Origin: BJGV01 sp003230615 | GTDB taxonomy: Bacteria; Pseudomonadota; Gammaproteobacteria; Burkholderiales; Nitrosomonadaceae | Reading direction: 5' to 3' | Assembly: GCA_963663215.1 (NCBI GenBank) | Contig: OY760140.1 | Coordinates: 1,426,001-1,490,000 of the forward strand | DNA: 64,000 nucleotides | Part shown: in pieces, positions 55,013 through 63,048 of the stretch | Position numbering within the stretch: position 1 is the stretch's first letter | Layout: each line of letters starts with the position of its first letter | Notes under the pieces: generated by a model | The model's input: only the letters and a program-made list of their open reading frames with translations | What the model was told of the DNA's origin: nothing | The model's database searches: none | Program-made: the position numbers and the translations under genes

Positions 55013-55633
55013 TTAAGCTTCATCCTTAGTTTCGGCACCTATTAGCAAAATATTTTCGCTTAAATAGGTGTGAGGCGGCACAACTAGATTGGTCGGTGCA
55101 GGAACATTCTTGTAGACACGACCTGCTAGATCAAACTTGGAACCATGACAAGGACAAAAGAACCCACCCAACCAATCAGGACCAAGATCTGCCGGAGCAA
55201 TCTCTTTACGAAATACTGGAGAACATCCCAAGTGCGTGCAAACACCTGAAGTCACCAAAATCTCTGGCTTAATTGAACGGTTTATATTTTGAGCATATTC
55301 GGGCTGTTGTTCTTTTTCCGATTTAGGATCAGCTAGTACATCGTTAAGTTTCGAGAGAGTAGCCAACATTTCAGAGGTGCGATTTAACACCCATACCACT
55401 TTACCACGGTATTCCACTAGCAGTAGCATACCTGGTTCAAGTTTGCTGATGTCGACCTCAACCGGCGCTCCCGCTGCCTTAGCGCGCTCACTAGGAAACA
55501 TGCTCATTACGAAAGGTGTGGCCCAAGCGATACTCGCAATCCCGCCCGCAATTGATGTTGCGGTGATTAGAAAGCGTCTTCTTCCGCTCATTTCGTTTTT
55601 TTTATCAATATCTTCCATGTGTCTAGATTCCAT
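55013..55633 (-). CDS. petA: Rieske iron-sulfur subunit of the bc1 complex
   Basis: This 206-residue protein has a twin-arginine type N-terminus (SGRRRFLITATSIAGGIA) that serves as membrane anchor. The two Rieske cluster loops follow: CTHLGCSP and CPCHGSKFD. It opens the petABC operon. A Met six residues in (55618) is an equally good start; both are just downstream of an AGAAAG-type site. The 270-bp upstream gap before tRNA-Ser holds the operon promoter. Confidence 0.95.
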   Translation of the reverse strand: MESRHMEDIDKKNEMSGRRRFLITATSIAGGIASIAWATPFVMSMFPSERAKAAGAPVEVDISKLEPGMLLLVEYRGKVVWVLNRTSEMLATLSKLNDVLADPKSEKEQQPEYAQNINRSIKPEILVTSGVCTHLGCSPVFRKEIAPADLGPDWLGGFFCPCHGSKFDLAGRVYKNVPAPTNLVVPPHTYLSENILLIGAETKDEA

Positions 55634-55908
55634 CTTTCTCAGCTAAGAAGACCGCAAAAAATTCAATGAAAAACCGTGATACTTTACCATAATCAATGTG
55701 GGAAAATAAACCTCCCTCTCCAATAACAGCTCTGCACAAGCTAATTTTATCAATATTCTTGATTAACAATCTCTTCTTCAACAGGTAAAACTTTTATCCA
55801 TAGCAAAAACCCACATTTAGTTGAAGGTTTATAAATCATAAGAGTATGTTAAGAAAACTCGCTAGTAAAGCCAGTTTTAAAAAGGTATTATCTTGACCAT
55901 CATTGTAA

Positions 55909-55998
55909 GGAAGCGTGGCCGAGCGGTTTAAGGTACTAGTCTTGAAAACTAGCGAAGGGGTGACTCTTCCGTGAGTTCGAATCTCACCGCTTCCGCCA
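55909..55998 (+). tRNA. tRNA-Ser (anticodon TGA)
   Basis: This 90-nt class II tRNA has acceptor stem GGAAGCG/CGCTTCC, anticodon stem ACTAG-type with loop CTTGAAA, a long variable arm (GAAGGGGTGACTCTTC), T-loop TTCGAAT and encoded CCA. Confidence 0.93.
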
Positions 55999-56161
55999 AT
56001 TAACAACAGTAATATATTGATAGTAAACGTATTACTTCTCCTCTAATACTCTCGGTCTTACCCTCGGTCTTACCGCGCTGTTTAAGCTAACAAGATAATG
56101 AAGTGGTCTACTGATTCCGGACACCGAGTTAAGGCGGTAAACTGCCAAAACGAGGTGAACA

Positions 56162-56455
56162 ATGACAACAGAAAAACGAACGAGACGGAAGTACACAGAG
56201 GAATTTAAACGAGATGCGGTTGCCCTGGTTACAGAGCAGGATTACAAGACATCGGAAGCAGCAAGGAGCCTGGATATTAACGACAATCTACTGCGCCGCT
56301 GGAAGCAAGAATATGAAGTAGACGCTTCCGGTGCGGAACTGAATGTGGACGAACGAGAGGAGTTGAAACGGCTGCGTAAAGAAGTCCGCACGCTGCGGAT
56401 GGAAAAAGAGATTTTAAAAAAAGCGAGTCAGTACTTCGCAAAGGAAATGAAGTGA
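56162..56455 (+). CDS. IS3-family OrfA
   Basis: This 97-residue protein has a helix-turn-helix (RKYTEEFKRDAVALV, YKTSEAARSLDINDNLLRRW) and a C-terminal leucine-zipper stretch (ELKRLRKEVRTLRMEKEIL). It is the regulatory half of the transposase and ends overlapping orfB by 4 bp. Confidence 0.92.
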   Translation: MTTEKRTRRKYTEEFKRDAVALVTEQDYKTSEAARSLDINDNLLRRWKQEYEVDASGAELNVDEREELKRLRKEVRTLRMEKEILKKASQYFAKEMK

Positions 56456-57327
56456 GGTGTGGGTTTATTCGAAGGTATGCGGACAGCTACCCCGTAAGTC
56501 TGTTGTGCCGGATGCTGAACGTTCCACGCAGTACTTACTACGATTGGCGGGGGAGGCCCTGCAAAGTTATTAGACCAGAAGAACTGGCATTGCGACGGCG
56601 TATGAAAGCGTTATTTGCTGCTTCTAGAGACAGTCTGGGTAGTCGAACTATGATGGAGAACCTGCGTGAAGAAGGCTTTGATATTGGGCGTGAGCGTACA
56701 CGCCGCTTGATGAAAGCGATGAATCTGACAGTCAAACAGAAACGTAAATACAAAGTGACAACTGACAGCAAGCACGACTTCCCGGTGGCAGAAAACGTAC
56801 TGGATCGCCAGTTTTCCCCGCAAGGGCCCAATCAGGTGTGGGCAACTGACATCACCTATTTATGGACACAGCAGGGCTGGATTTATCTAGCTGTGGTGAT
56901 CGATCTGTATTCACGCCGTGTCATTGGCTGGGCGATGGACACACGAATGAAAAAAGCGCTGGTTATCCGGGCCTTGATGATGGCTGTTAATCTCAGGAAT
57001 CCACCGCCTGGACTGCTCCATCACTCCGACCGCGGCAGTCAGTATGCCAGTCATGTCTACCAAATGTTGCTGAAACAGTACGGGACGGTCTCAAGTATGA
57101 GTCGCAAGGGTAACTGCTGGGATAATGCGCCGGTGGAACGGTTCTTCAGTAGCCTTAAACGGGAATGGACGGGGGATAGACTATACAAAACACGGCAAGC
57201 GGCCATTGCCGATGTTCGTGAATATGTGGCGGTGTATTACAACTCAAGACGTCTGCACTCAACGCTGGGTTACAAAACACCGATGGATTATGAAAAAATG
57301 CTTAACAAAGTGTCCGGAAACAATTGA
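56452..57327 (+). CDS. IS3-family OrfB transposase
   Basis: This 291-residue integrase-core protein starts at GTG within GTGA at the orfA stop. It shows the HTH_21-type N-terminus and the DDE triad in WATDITYLW, LLHHSDRGSQYAS and NAPVERFFSSLKRE. It is either translated by coupling or fused to OrfA by a -1 slip at the AAAAAA run near 56414. Confidence 0.93.
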   Translation: MRCGFIRRYADSYPVSLLCRMLNVPRSTYYDWRGRPCKVIRPEELALRRRMKALFAASRDSLGSRTMMENLREEGFDIGRERTRRLMKAMNLTVKQKRKYKVTTDSKHDFPVAENVLDRQFSPQGPNQVWATDITYLWTQQGWIYLAVVIDLYSRRVIGWAMDTRMKKALVIRALMMAVNLRNPPPGLLHHSDRGSQYASHVYQMLLKQYGTVSSMSRKGNCWDNAPVERFFSSLKREWTGDRLYKTRQAAIADVREYVAVYYNSRRLHSTLGYKTPMDYEKMLNKVSGNN

Positions 57328-57359
57328 CCACTACATAATGACACTGCGTTAGTTGAAAA

Positions 57360-57558
57360 CGAGAGAAACACGTTGGGGGTAGGTTACCCCTTCCAAAGAT
57401 AAAAAAGACGCTAATAATGCTCCGCACTGTACGCGAAAACGAGAGGAAACCGTCCTTATAGAAACAGGTGGGAGTGTGCCTAGTATTGGATTAAGTGGAG
57501 GGTGTATATAAAGGTACTACATACTTATACATCGACTTTAATTTTGGCGCGAAAAATT
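57360..57558 (+). repeat. Composite intergenic repeat, copy 5
   Basis: It contains CGAGAGAAAC, a second GAAAACGAGAGGAAACCGTCC, TTATAGAAAC, TAGTATTGGATTAAG, AAGGTACTACATA, CATCGACTTTAATTTTGGCG; compare 28440 and 58375. Confidence 0.6.
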
Positions 57559-58310
57559 TCAAGCAACCCTATCTACTTTACCAGTCTCCAGGTTATAAAC
57601 ACCCCCCACAATGCGAATTTTCTTCTCTGCAACCAACTTGCTGAGAATAGGGGCTGCACGCTTTAACCTTGCAACATTAAGAATGACGTTCTGTTTGATG
57701 ACGTTATCAGATTGATTTACTTTCATAGACGCCGCCGCACTGACCGCCGGTGCAATGGCTGTCGTCACGATTTGAATATGACCGGGGAACTGCTGATGTT
57801 TTTCCACTGCGGCAATGGTCGCGCCGACTGCACCGCAATGTTGATGTCCAAGCACCATAATCAGTGGAACCTTCAGAACTGCCGCGCCATATTCCAGACT
57901 GGCAAGCAAATCTGAGGTAACGTAATTGCCAGCCACCCTTGCCACAAAAAGATCCCCGCGTTGCTCATCGAAGCACATCTCTGGCACCACCCTTGCATCG
58001 CAACAACTCAAAATGCTGGCGTAAGGATTTTGTCCGCCAACCAACGCAGCACGATCTTTGGCAAAATCAAACGGTCGCGTTTTTCCTGAAATATAGCGTT
58101 GATTGCCTTTTAGCAGGCGTTCAAACGCAGCATCCGGTGTCAGGACGTTTTCTGCCTTAGGTGGGGGTTTTTCTGCTGCGGCAAATGCCTCTGTTCCAGA
58201 TAGTCTAGCGACCCCTAAACTTAAGGCTGAAATTGAGATTCCTTTTAGAAATGTTCGTTACTTGTATTTGCTTTCAGATCCTGATTTGGTGCGTCACAAC
58301 ACTTATACAT
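57559..58310 (-). pseudogene. Exported beta-carbonic anhydrase with a frameshift in the signal region
   Basis: The body carries the beta-class zinc motifs CCDARV (Cys-x-Asp-x-Arg) and GHQHCGAVG (His-x2-Cys). Upstream the same frame reads RTFLKGISISALSLGVARL, a Tat-type signal, until TAA at 58258. A start ATG at 58310 with GGGAG lies in another frame (CDAPNQDLKANTS), so one indel near 58250-58262 separates leader and body. The intact protein would be a periplasmic enzyme of about 250 residues. Translation from TTG 58044 would give only a cytoplasmic fragment. Confidence 0.75.
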
Positions 58311-58369
58311 AAGGACTCCCTTTAAGTAGTTAACTTTCTGCAGCATTAGTCTTCTTGGGAAAGGTTATC

Positions 58370-58466
58370 ACATCGTGTTAGAGGTACTACATAAACCTAC
58401 CTTGACGCTATTTGTAAAAAAGCTTTTTCTATTTTGGCGCGAAAAAATTTTTCCAGAAAGAAATCG
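58370..58466 (+). repeat. Composite intergenic repeat, copy 6
   Basis: AGAGGTACTACATAAACC, TACCTTGACGCTATTTGT and TTTTGGCGCGAAAAAATT match 13100-13175 almost exactly, and a half hairpin follows. Confidence 0.65.
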
Positions 58467-58490
58467 AATGTCCGCTATTGATTCGATTAT
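58467..58490. repeat. Dispersed hairpin repeat, copy 11 (half)
   Basis: CGAATGTCCGCTATTGATTCG; only the left arm is conserved. Confidence 0.4.
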
Positions 58491-58498
58491 TTTTATGC

Positions 58499-59110
58499 TC
58501 ATGGTGTTTTAAGAATGTTGGGAGCGCGTTGCCATACCAGGGTTCGGTTGTAGCTAGGCATGGTCACATCCCTCAGTAGAAACAGGCCATGCGTTTCGGC
58601 GAGCCGATTAATAGCTTCAAAATCTCGCACGCCGCTGTTCCTGTTGCGTGATTTGAGCCATGCATCAAAACGTGCATTGCTTTCGGAGGTAAACTTTCCC
58701 TCATAGTTAAACGGTCCATATAGGCACAGGATGCCACTGGCGCTTAAAACACGTGCTATGCCCGCAAACATTCGTTCCACTTCCGGCCACGATATGATGT
58801 GCACCGTGTTGGCATTAAACACTGTATCTACTATTTCTATAGGCCATTGGGCATCGCTCACGTCGATGGCCATAGGTGGAAGTACATTGGGCAGTTTAGT
58901 CTCGTCAAGCCAGGCCAGGATGCCCCCATGGTTTTGCGCTAATTCGCTGGTCTGCCAGGACAAGTGAGGTAGCGCACGCCCGAAGTAAACGGCGTGCTGG
59001 CCGGTTCCACTGGCTATTTCCAATACACGCTGTTGGTTGGCAAGTGTCTCTTGTAGAATTTTGAGGATAGGCGCCTGGTTTCGTTCGCAAGATTCAGAGT
59101 AGGGTTTCAT
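58499..59110 (-). CDS. DUF938 SAM-dependent methyltransferase
   Basis: This 203-residue protein opens KPYSESCERNQAPILKIL, then VLEIASGTGQHAVYFGRALP (SAM-binding motif I) and NTVHIISWPEVERMFAGIARVL, all typical of DUF938. The C-terminal FNYEGKFTSESNARFDAWLK is also family-typical. The substrate is unknown. It stands alone on the - strand. Confidence 0.88.
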   Translation of the reverse strand: MKPYSESCERNQAPILKILQETLANQQRVLEIASGTGQHAVYFGRALPHLSWQTSELAQNHGGILAWLDETKLPNVLPPMAIDVSDAQWPIEIVDTVFNANTVHIISWPEVERMFAGIARVLSASGILCLYGPFNYEGKFTSESNARFDAWLKSRNRNSGVRDFEAINRLAETHGLFLLRDVTMPSYNRTLVWQRAPNILKTP

Positions 59111-59286
59111 AGGTGGTAGGCAGCATTTAATACGTGATGAATTTTAATTTTAGATAAAGATTCATTCATGATACGTTTCATCATCGTCGCCTGTAATGGT
59201 CAACTAAAACCGGACATAAATCTGATTATTCGGCTTGGATATACCCGCATGTTTCACAATCTGTATAGTTATCACTAATTTTACTC

Positions 59287-59607
59287 ATGAAGTTGCTTGA
59301 CGCAAAGATGACAGAAAGAATGAGCTGGGTAGTCTATATCCTGGAATGTAGTGATGGAAGTCTTTACACCGGAATTACAACAGATTTGGCACGTAGAATT
59401 ACAGAACATGAGCAAGGTAATGGCGCTCGGTATACCAGAGGTCGTGGACCGTTCAGTCTGAAGTACATGGAATACTGTAACAACCGGGCGGAAGCTTCAA
59501 GAAGAGAAGTATCGATAAAAGCTTTATCTCGTGCTAAAAAGCTGGAACTTATTTTACTAGCCAATATTGCTGGTCATGGTTATGAGATTAATCTTGACGC
59601 GACCTAA
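59287..59607 (+). CDS. GIY-YIG nuclease-fold protein (UPF0213/YhbQ-like)
   Basis: This 106-residue protein contains a stand-alone GIY-YIG domain: VVYILECSDGSLYTGITTDL with the paired Tyr/Gly motif, RRITEHEQGNGARYTRGRGP with the conserved Arg, and EASRREVSIKALSRAKK. The domain starts around residue 14, so an internal Met (59308 or 59320) may be the real start. Such small proteins may act in DNA repair; the role is not established. Confidence 0.88.
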   Translation: MKLLDAKMTERMSWVVYILECSDGSLYTGITTDLARRITEHEQGNGARYTRGRGPFSLKYMEYCNNRAEASRREVSIKALSRAKKLELILLANIAGHGYEINLDAT

Positions 59608-59615
59608 CAGTAGGT

Positions 59616-59640
59616 CTCCTGCCAAAAGCGGACATTCATG
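59616..59640. repeat. Dispersed hairpin repeat, copy 12 (half, reversed)
   Basis: GCCAAAAGCGGACATTCATG, the reverse complement of the left arm and loop. Confidence 0.5.
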
Positions 59641-59763
59641 AGTATCAAATGAAATAATCAAGACTGTGACAAATTTGTGCCACACTGCGCCTGAATGACA
59701 TTGGTTTAGACGTAATTGAGGCTGGTTTCAAGAATGGCAAGCGTTGTAAGTGAGAGTGGATTT

Positions 59764-60051
59764 ATGAATGCTTCGAAGAGACTAGTAATAATTATCTCGG
59801 CAATTTTATTGTTTGCTTGTCAAACGAGCATGGTTTGGCTTAAAGATGGCGGATCACCGCAAGACCTTGATCAAGACAATTATCAATGCCTCCAAGAGGC
59901 GCAGGAACAGATCAGTGAAACTTATATAAGCTTTAAAGGTGGTGCGTCAACGGAAAACGTTTCAGTTACAAATGTGCCCTTATTCAATGCTTGCATGGAA
60001 GCGCGAGGCTGGCGAAAGTGTCCAGAATGTGACCCTGCAGAGTATAAGTAG
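59764..60051 (+). CDS. Small lipoprotein
   Basis: From ATG 59764 (preferred over 59716 because it gives a proper signal) a 95-residue protein has the lipobox ISAILLFAC and a mature part with DLDQDNYQCLQEAQEQI. It ends with a Cys-rich WRKCPECDPAEYK. Four cysteines remain after processing. It is probably an outer-membrane lipoprotein with disulfides. I recognise no family. Confidence 0.65.
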   Translation: MNASKRLVIIISAILLFACQTSMVWLKDGGSPQDLDQDNYQCLQEAQEQISETYISFKGGASTENVSVTNVPLFNACMEARGWRKCPECDPAEYK

Positions 60052-60059
60052 ATATTCAA

Positions 60060-60203
60060 CCGAGTAGCACAATATACGTTCTTTTCCAACAACGGGAAGT
60101 AGGTGGTAGATCTAGTTTGGAACAACCAGACTTCCCTATCAATGTAGTAACCCTTCTTTCCTTTCCCCAATTTTAGCGCAAAAATTTTTCCAGAATAAAA
60201 ATC
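60060..60203 (+). repeat. Composite intergenic repeat, copy 7
   Basis: TATACGTTCTTTTCCAACAACG, CTAGTTTGGAACAACC, AATGTAGTAACCC, and TTTTAGCGCAAAAATTTTTCC match copies 1 and 3; a hairpin repeat follows directly. Confidence 0.65.
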
Positions 60204-60240
60204 TGCGAACGCATGCTTTCGACACAAAGCGGACATTCAG
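60204..60240. repeat. Dispersed hairpin repeat, copy 13
   Basis: TGCGAACGCATGC, TTTCGACACAAA, GCGGACATTCA. Confidence 0.55.
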
Positions 60241-60285
60241 AACACAGTTTAATTTGCATACGTAAGACTTTTTGAACAAAGAAAA

Positions 60286-60304
60286 CGGCAGCCCGTAGGC
60301 CGCC
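60286..60304 (-). terminator. Rho-independent terminator of the peroxidase/catalase transcript
   Basis: On the - strand GGCGGCC TACG GGCTGCC forms a stable stem and is followed by GTTTTCTTTG, 34 bp after the peroxidase stop. Confidence 0.7.
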
Positions 60305-60337
60305 GAATTCGTCTCAAAATGATTATCTCCTAGCTAA

Positions 60338-61393
60338 CTAGTCAAATGGCTCTGGTCTCGGAGTTTCATTTACAGAAGGCGGCAGTATCGGTAGCTTGAA
60401 ATCAGGCTGTTTTCCGGTAAGTGTCTTCAAGAAAGCTACGATTTTGGCATTTTCCGCAATGCTAAAGTTGTGACCCAGTTGTAACCGACCCATGGTGTTT
60501 ACCGTTTCTTCCAAGGTTTCCGCGGCACCATCATGAAAGTAGGGATAAGTAAGTTCCACATTACGTAGGGTGGGAACCTTGAATACAAAACGATCCATAT
60601 CTTTACCCGTAACTCCTTTCCGACCCTCTGCCTTGCTGGCTGTTTTGTAGGGGGTAAGAACGCCCATTTTCTGAAAAGTGGTGCCACCCACGGCCGCGCC
60701 ATGATGACAGGCTATGCAACCGCTATCTTTAAACAACTTGTAGCCATCAAGTTCAGCTTGGCTAATGGCTTTCTTGTCTCCCTTAAGCCATTTATCAAAG
60801 CGGGAATCTGGCGTAACCAAGGTTTCTTCGAAAGCAGCAATGGCGTCGGTTACCATATCAATGGAGATCTGATCTGAGCCAAATACCTTTTTAAATTGGT
60901 TGCGATACTGAGGAATGGAACGTAAAACATCCACGGCTAACTCGTGAGTGAACGCCATCTCGCCTGGGTTAGCAATAGGTCCGCCAGCCTGTTCTTTTAG
61001 GCCCTTAGCACGACCATCCCAGAATTGTGCCAAATTCATGCTGGAATTTAGCACCGTTGGTGAATTAATTGGTCCTTGTTGCCAGTTATGCCCAATAGAA
61101 GTTTTGAGGTTGTCTGTACCACACATGCTGAGGTTGTGACAGGAGTTGCAGGAGATGAATCCTGATTTGGATAAACGTGGATCAAAAAATAACATCTTTC
61201 CCAATTCAACCATTCCTGTATTCTTCGGTGCAGCTGCTTTAATCGGCTGTATAGGTTCGTTGGCTAATGTAGCAGTTGAAGCGGCAATAGTTCCAATCAA
61301 TAGCAACGATACAATCAATGTATGTAATATTACATTCTGATTGTCAGATACGGACGCACCAGCGGTGGTAGTGAGTCTCCGAGTAGATTTCAT
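60338..61393 (-). CDS. Di-heme cytochrome c peroxidase with a catalase-like leader
   Basis: This 351-residue periplasmic MauG/CCP-type enzyme has two CxxCH heme sites (FISCNSCHN and SGCIACHHG) and the family body TPDSRFDKWLKGDKKAISQA and ADLTVPTLRN-like FKVPTLRNVELT. It reduces H2O2 with electrons from cytochrome c. The signal segment (LHTLIVSLLLIGTIAASTA) is preceded by 21 residues, MKSTRRLTTTAGASVSDNQN, that copy the N-terminus of the downstream-encoded catalase. It ends before a hairpin terminator. It is 68 bp downstream of the catalase gene. Confidence 0.9.
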   Translation of the reverse strand: MKSTRRLTTTAGASVSDNQNVILHTLIVSLLLIGTIAASTATLANEPIQPIKAAAPKNTGMVELGKMLFFDPRLSKSGFISCNSCHNLSMCGTDNLKTSIGHNWQQGPINSPTVLNSSMNLAQFWDGRAKGLKEQAGGPIANPGEMAFTHELAVDVLRSIPQYRNQFKKVFGSDQISIDMVTDAIAAFEETLVTPDSRFDKWLKGDKKAISQAELDGYKLFKDSGCIACHHGAAVGGTTFQKMGVLTPYKTASKAEGRKGVTGKDMDRFVFKVPTLRNVELTYPYFHDGAAETLEETVNTMGRLQLGHNFSIAENAKIVAFLKTLTGKQPDFKLPILPPSVNETPRPEPFD

Positions 61394-61461
61394 TTTAGTT
61401 CCTCTCTTTATAAAGTTGTTGTTGACGTTTGTTGTATGGTCACTAATGCATAATTCAAGGG

Positions 61462-62910
61462 TTATTTATTGATACCTAGAGCCTTTGCAATGCCGGCACC
61501 ATACGCTGGGTCGGCTTTGGTACAGTTCTCAATATGACGTAACTGTATCTCACATGGAGCGCCACCGAGAGAACGTGCGGTATTTTCAAATAGTACTTGT
61601 CGTTGTGTTGGTGTCATCAGGTTAAAAAGAGCACGCGGTTGCGAATAGTAGTCGTCATCCTCCCGGTGATTCCAATGATCAGCAGCACCCTCTATAGACA
61701 GCGGCGGTTCTGAGAAATCAGGTTGTTCCTGCCACTGACTGTAATTGTTTGGCTCGTAGCCAATGGTGCTACCTTGATTACCATCAACTCGCATGGCACC
61801 ATCACGGTGATAACTGTGGAACGGGCAGCGTGGTGCATTTACCGGTATCTGACCATGGTTTACTCCCAAACGGTAGCGTTGCGCATCACCGTAGGAGAAA
61901 AGTCGTCCCTGTAGCATTTTGTCTGGTGAGAAGCTAATACCAGGAACTACATTGGCTGGGTTAAAAGCTGCTTGTTCTACTTCGGCATAGTAATTTTCAG
62001 GGTTACGATTTAATTCAAGTATGCCTACCTCCATTAACGGGTAATCTTTCTTCGGCCAGATCTTGGTGAGATCGAAAGGGTGATACGGAACCTTAGCGGC
62101 ATCCTTCTCAGGCATAACCTGAACGTACATAGTCCAGCGCGGGTAGTCTTTGTTCTCAATTGCTTCGTATAGGTCACGTTGACTACTTTCGCGGTCATTA
62201 GCTATGAGCTGAGCGGATTCCTCATCAGTAAGGTTCTTGATTCCCTGCTGAGTACTAAAATGAAACTTAACCCAAGTACGTTCATTCCTAGCATTTATAA
62301 AGCTGAAAGTATGGCTGCCAAATCCGTGCATGTGGCGATAGGATGCGGGAATACCACGATCACTCATAACAATGGTTACTTGGTGCAGGGCCTCGGGCAG
62401 CAAGGTCCAGAAATCCCAATTATTCTTAGCGCTACGCAAATTGGTGCGGGGGTCTCGCTTAACCGCATGGTTAAGATCTGGAAATTTGAGCGGGTCCCGC
62501 AGAAAAAAGACTGGCGTATTGTTGCCAACGAGATCCCAGTTTCCCTCCTCAGTGTAAAACTTAATTGCAAAACCTCGGATGTCACGCTCTGCATCTGCTG
62601 CTCCTCTTTCCCCGGCTACGGTAGAGAAACGCACAAAGAGATCTGTTCTCTTACCGACTTGGGAAAATATTTTAGCGCGAGTGTATTGAGAAATGTCGTT
62701 TGTCACCGTTAAGCTACCATAGGCTCCTGATCCCTTGGCGTGCATGCGTCGTTCAGGAATTACTTCACGATCAAAGTGTGCAAGTTTCTCCATGAACCAG
62801 ATGTCCTGGAGTAATGCGGGACCACGGGGGCCTGCGGTCATTACATTCTGGTTGTCAGGTACAGGTGCACCAGCGGAGGTAGTAAGTTTTTTGCTAGATT
62901 TCATTTTCAT
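61462..62910 (-). CDS. katA: Clade 3-type heme catalase
   Basis: This 482-residue monofunctional catalase has the opening TAGPRGPALLQDIWFMEKL, the distal His in ERRMHAKGSGAYG, FVRFSTVAGERGAADAERD with FAIKFYTEEGNWDLVGNN, and the proximal heme Tyr in GRLFSYGDAQRYRLG. It decomposes H2O2 in the cytoplasm. A Met at residue 3 is an alternative start. It is divergent from oxyR and upstream of the cytochrome c peroxidase gene on the same strand, forming a peroxide-defence unit. Confidence 0.95.
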   Translation of the reverse strand: MKMKSSKKLTTSAGAPVPDNQNVMTAGPRGPALLQDIWFMEKLAHFDREVIPERRMHAKGSGAYGSLTVTNDISQYTRAKIFSQVGKRTDLFVRFSTVAGERGAADAERDIRGFAIKFYTEEGNWDLVGNNTPVFFLRDPLKFPDLNHAVKRDPRTNLRSAKNNWDFWTLLPEALHQVTIVMSDRGIPASYRHMHGFGSHTFSFINARNERTWVKFHFSTQQGIKNLTDEESAQLIANDRESSQRDLYEAIENKDYPRWTMYVQVMPEKDAAKVPYHPFDLTKIWPKKDYPLMEVGILELNRNPENYYAEVEQAAFNPANVVPGISFSPDKMLQGRLFSYGDAQRYRLGVNHGQIPVNAPRCPFHSYHRDGAMRVDGNQGSTIGYEPNNYSQWQEQPDFSEPPLSIEGAADHWNHREDDDYYSQPRALFNLMTPTQRQVLFENTARSLGGAPCEIQLRHIENCTKADPAYGAGIAKALGINK

Positions 62911-62994
62911 TTCCTCAATGGATGATTAGTACGTTACCAAGAATGCCTCCGATTGATTGATACGTCTAATTGATTGTTATTAATGGAGTGATAT

Positions 62995-63016
62995 ACTGAG
63001 ACTATTGCAGTCTATC
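62995..63016. promoter_or_regulatory. Candidate OxyR-type site between catalase and oxyR
   Basis: The 138-bp divergent promoter region holds the dyad GACT-ATTGC-AGTC (63000-63012), extended by CTAT/ATAG-like flanks. LysR-family regulators normally bind such dyads near their own divergent promoters. The match to the OxyR consensus is partial. Confidence 0.35.
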
Positions 63017-63048
63017 CATTGGTATTGGTTTTTGGGAGATTAGATTCG

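Larger units (their letters stand above)
56104..57330 (+). mobile_element. IS3-family insertion sequence (about 1.23 kb)
   Basis: The ends TGGTCTACTGATTCCGGACAC and, reversed, TGGTCAATTGTTTCCGGACAC form imperfect terminal repeats with TG...CA tips. orfA and orfB are intact. The flanks share ATAATGA but offset by two bases, so the target duplication is unclear. Confidence 0.85.
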
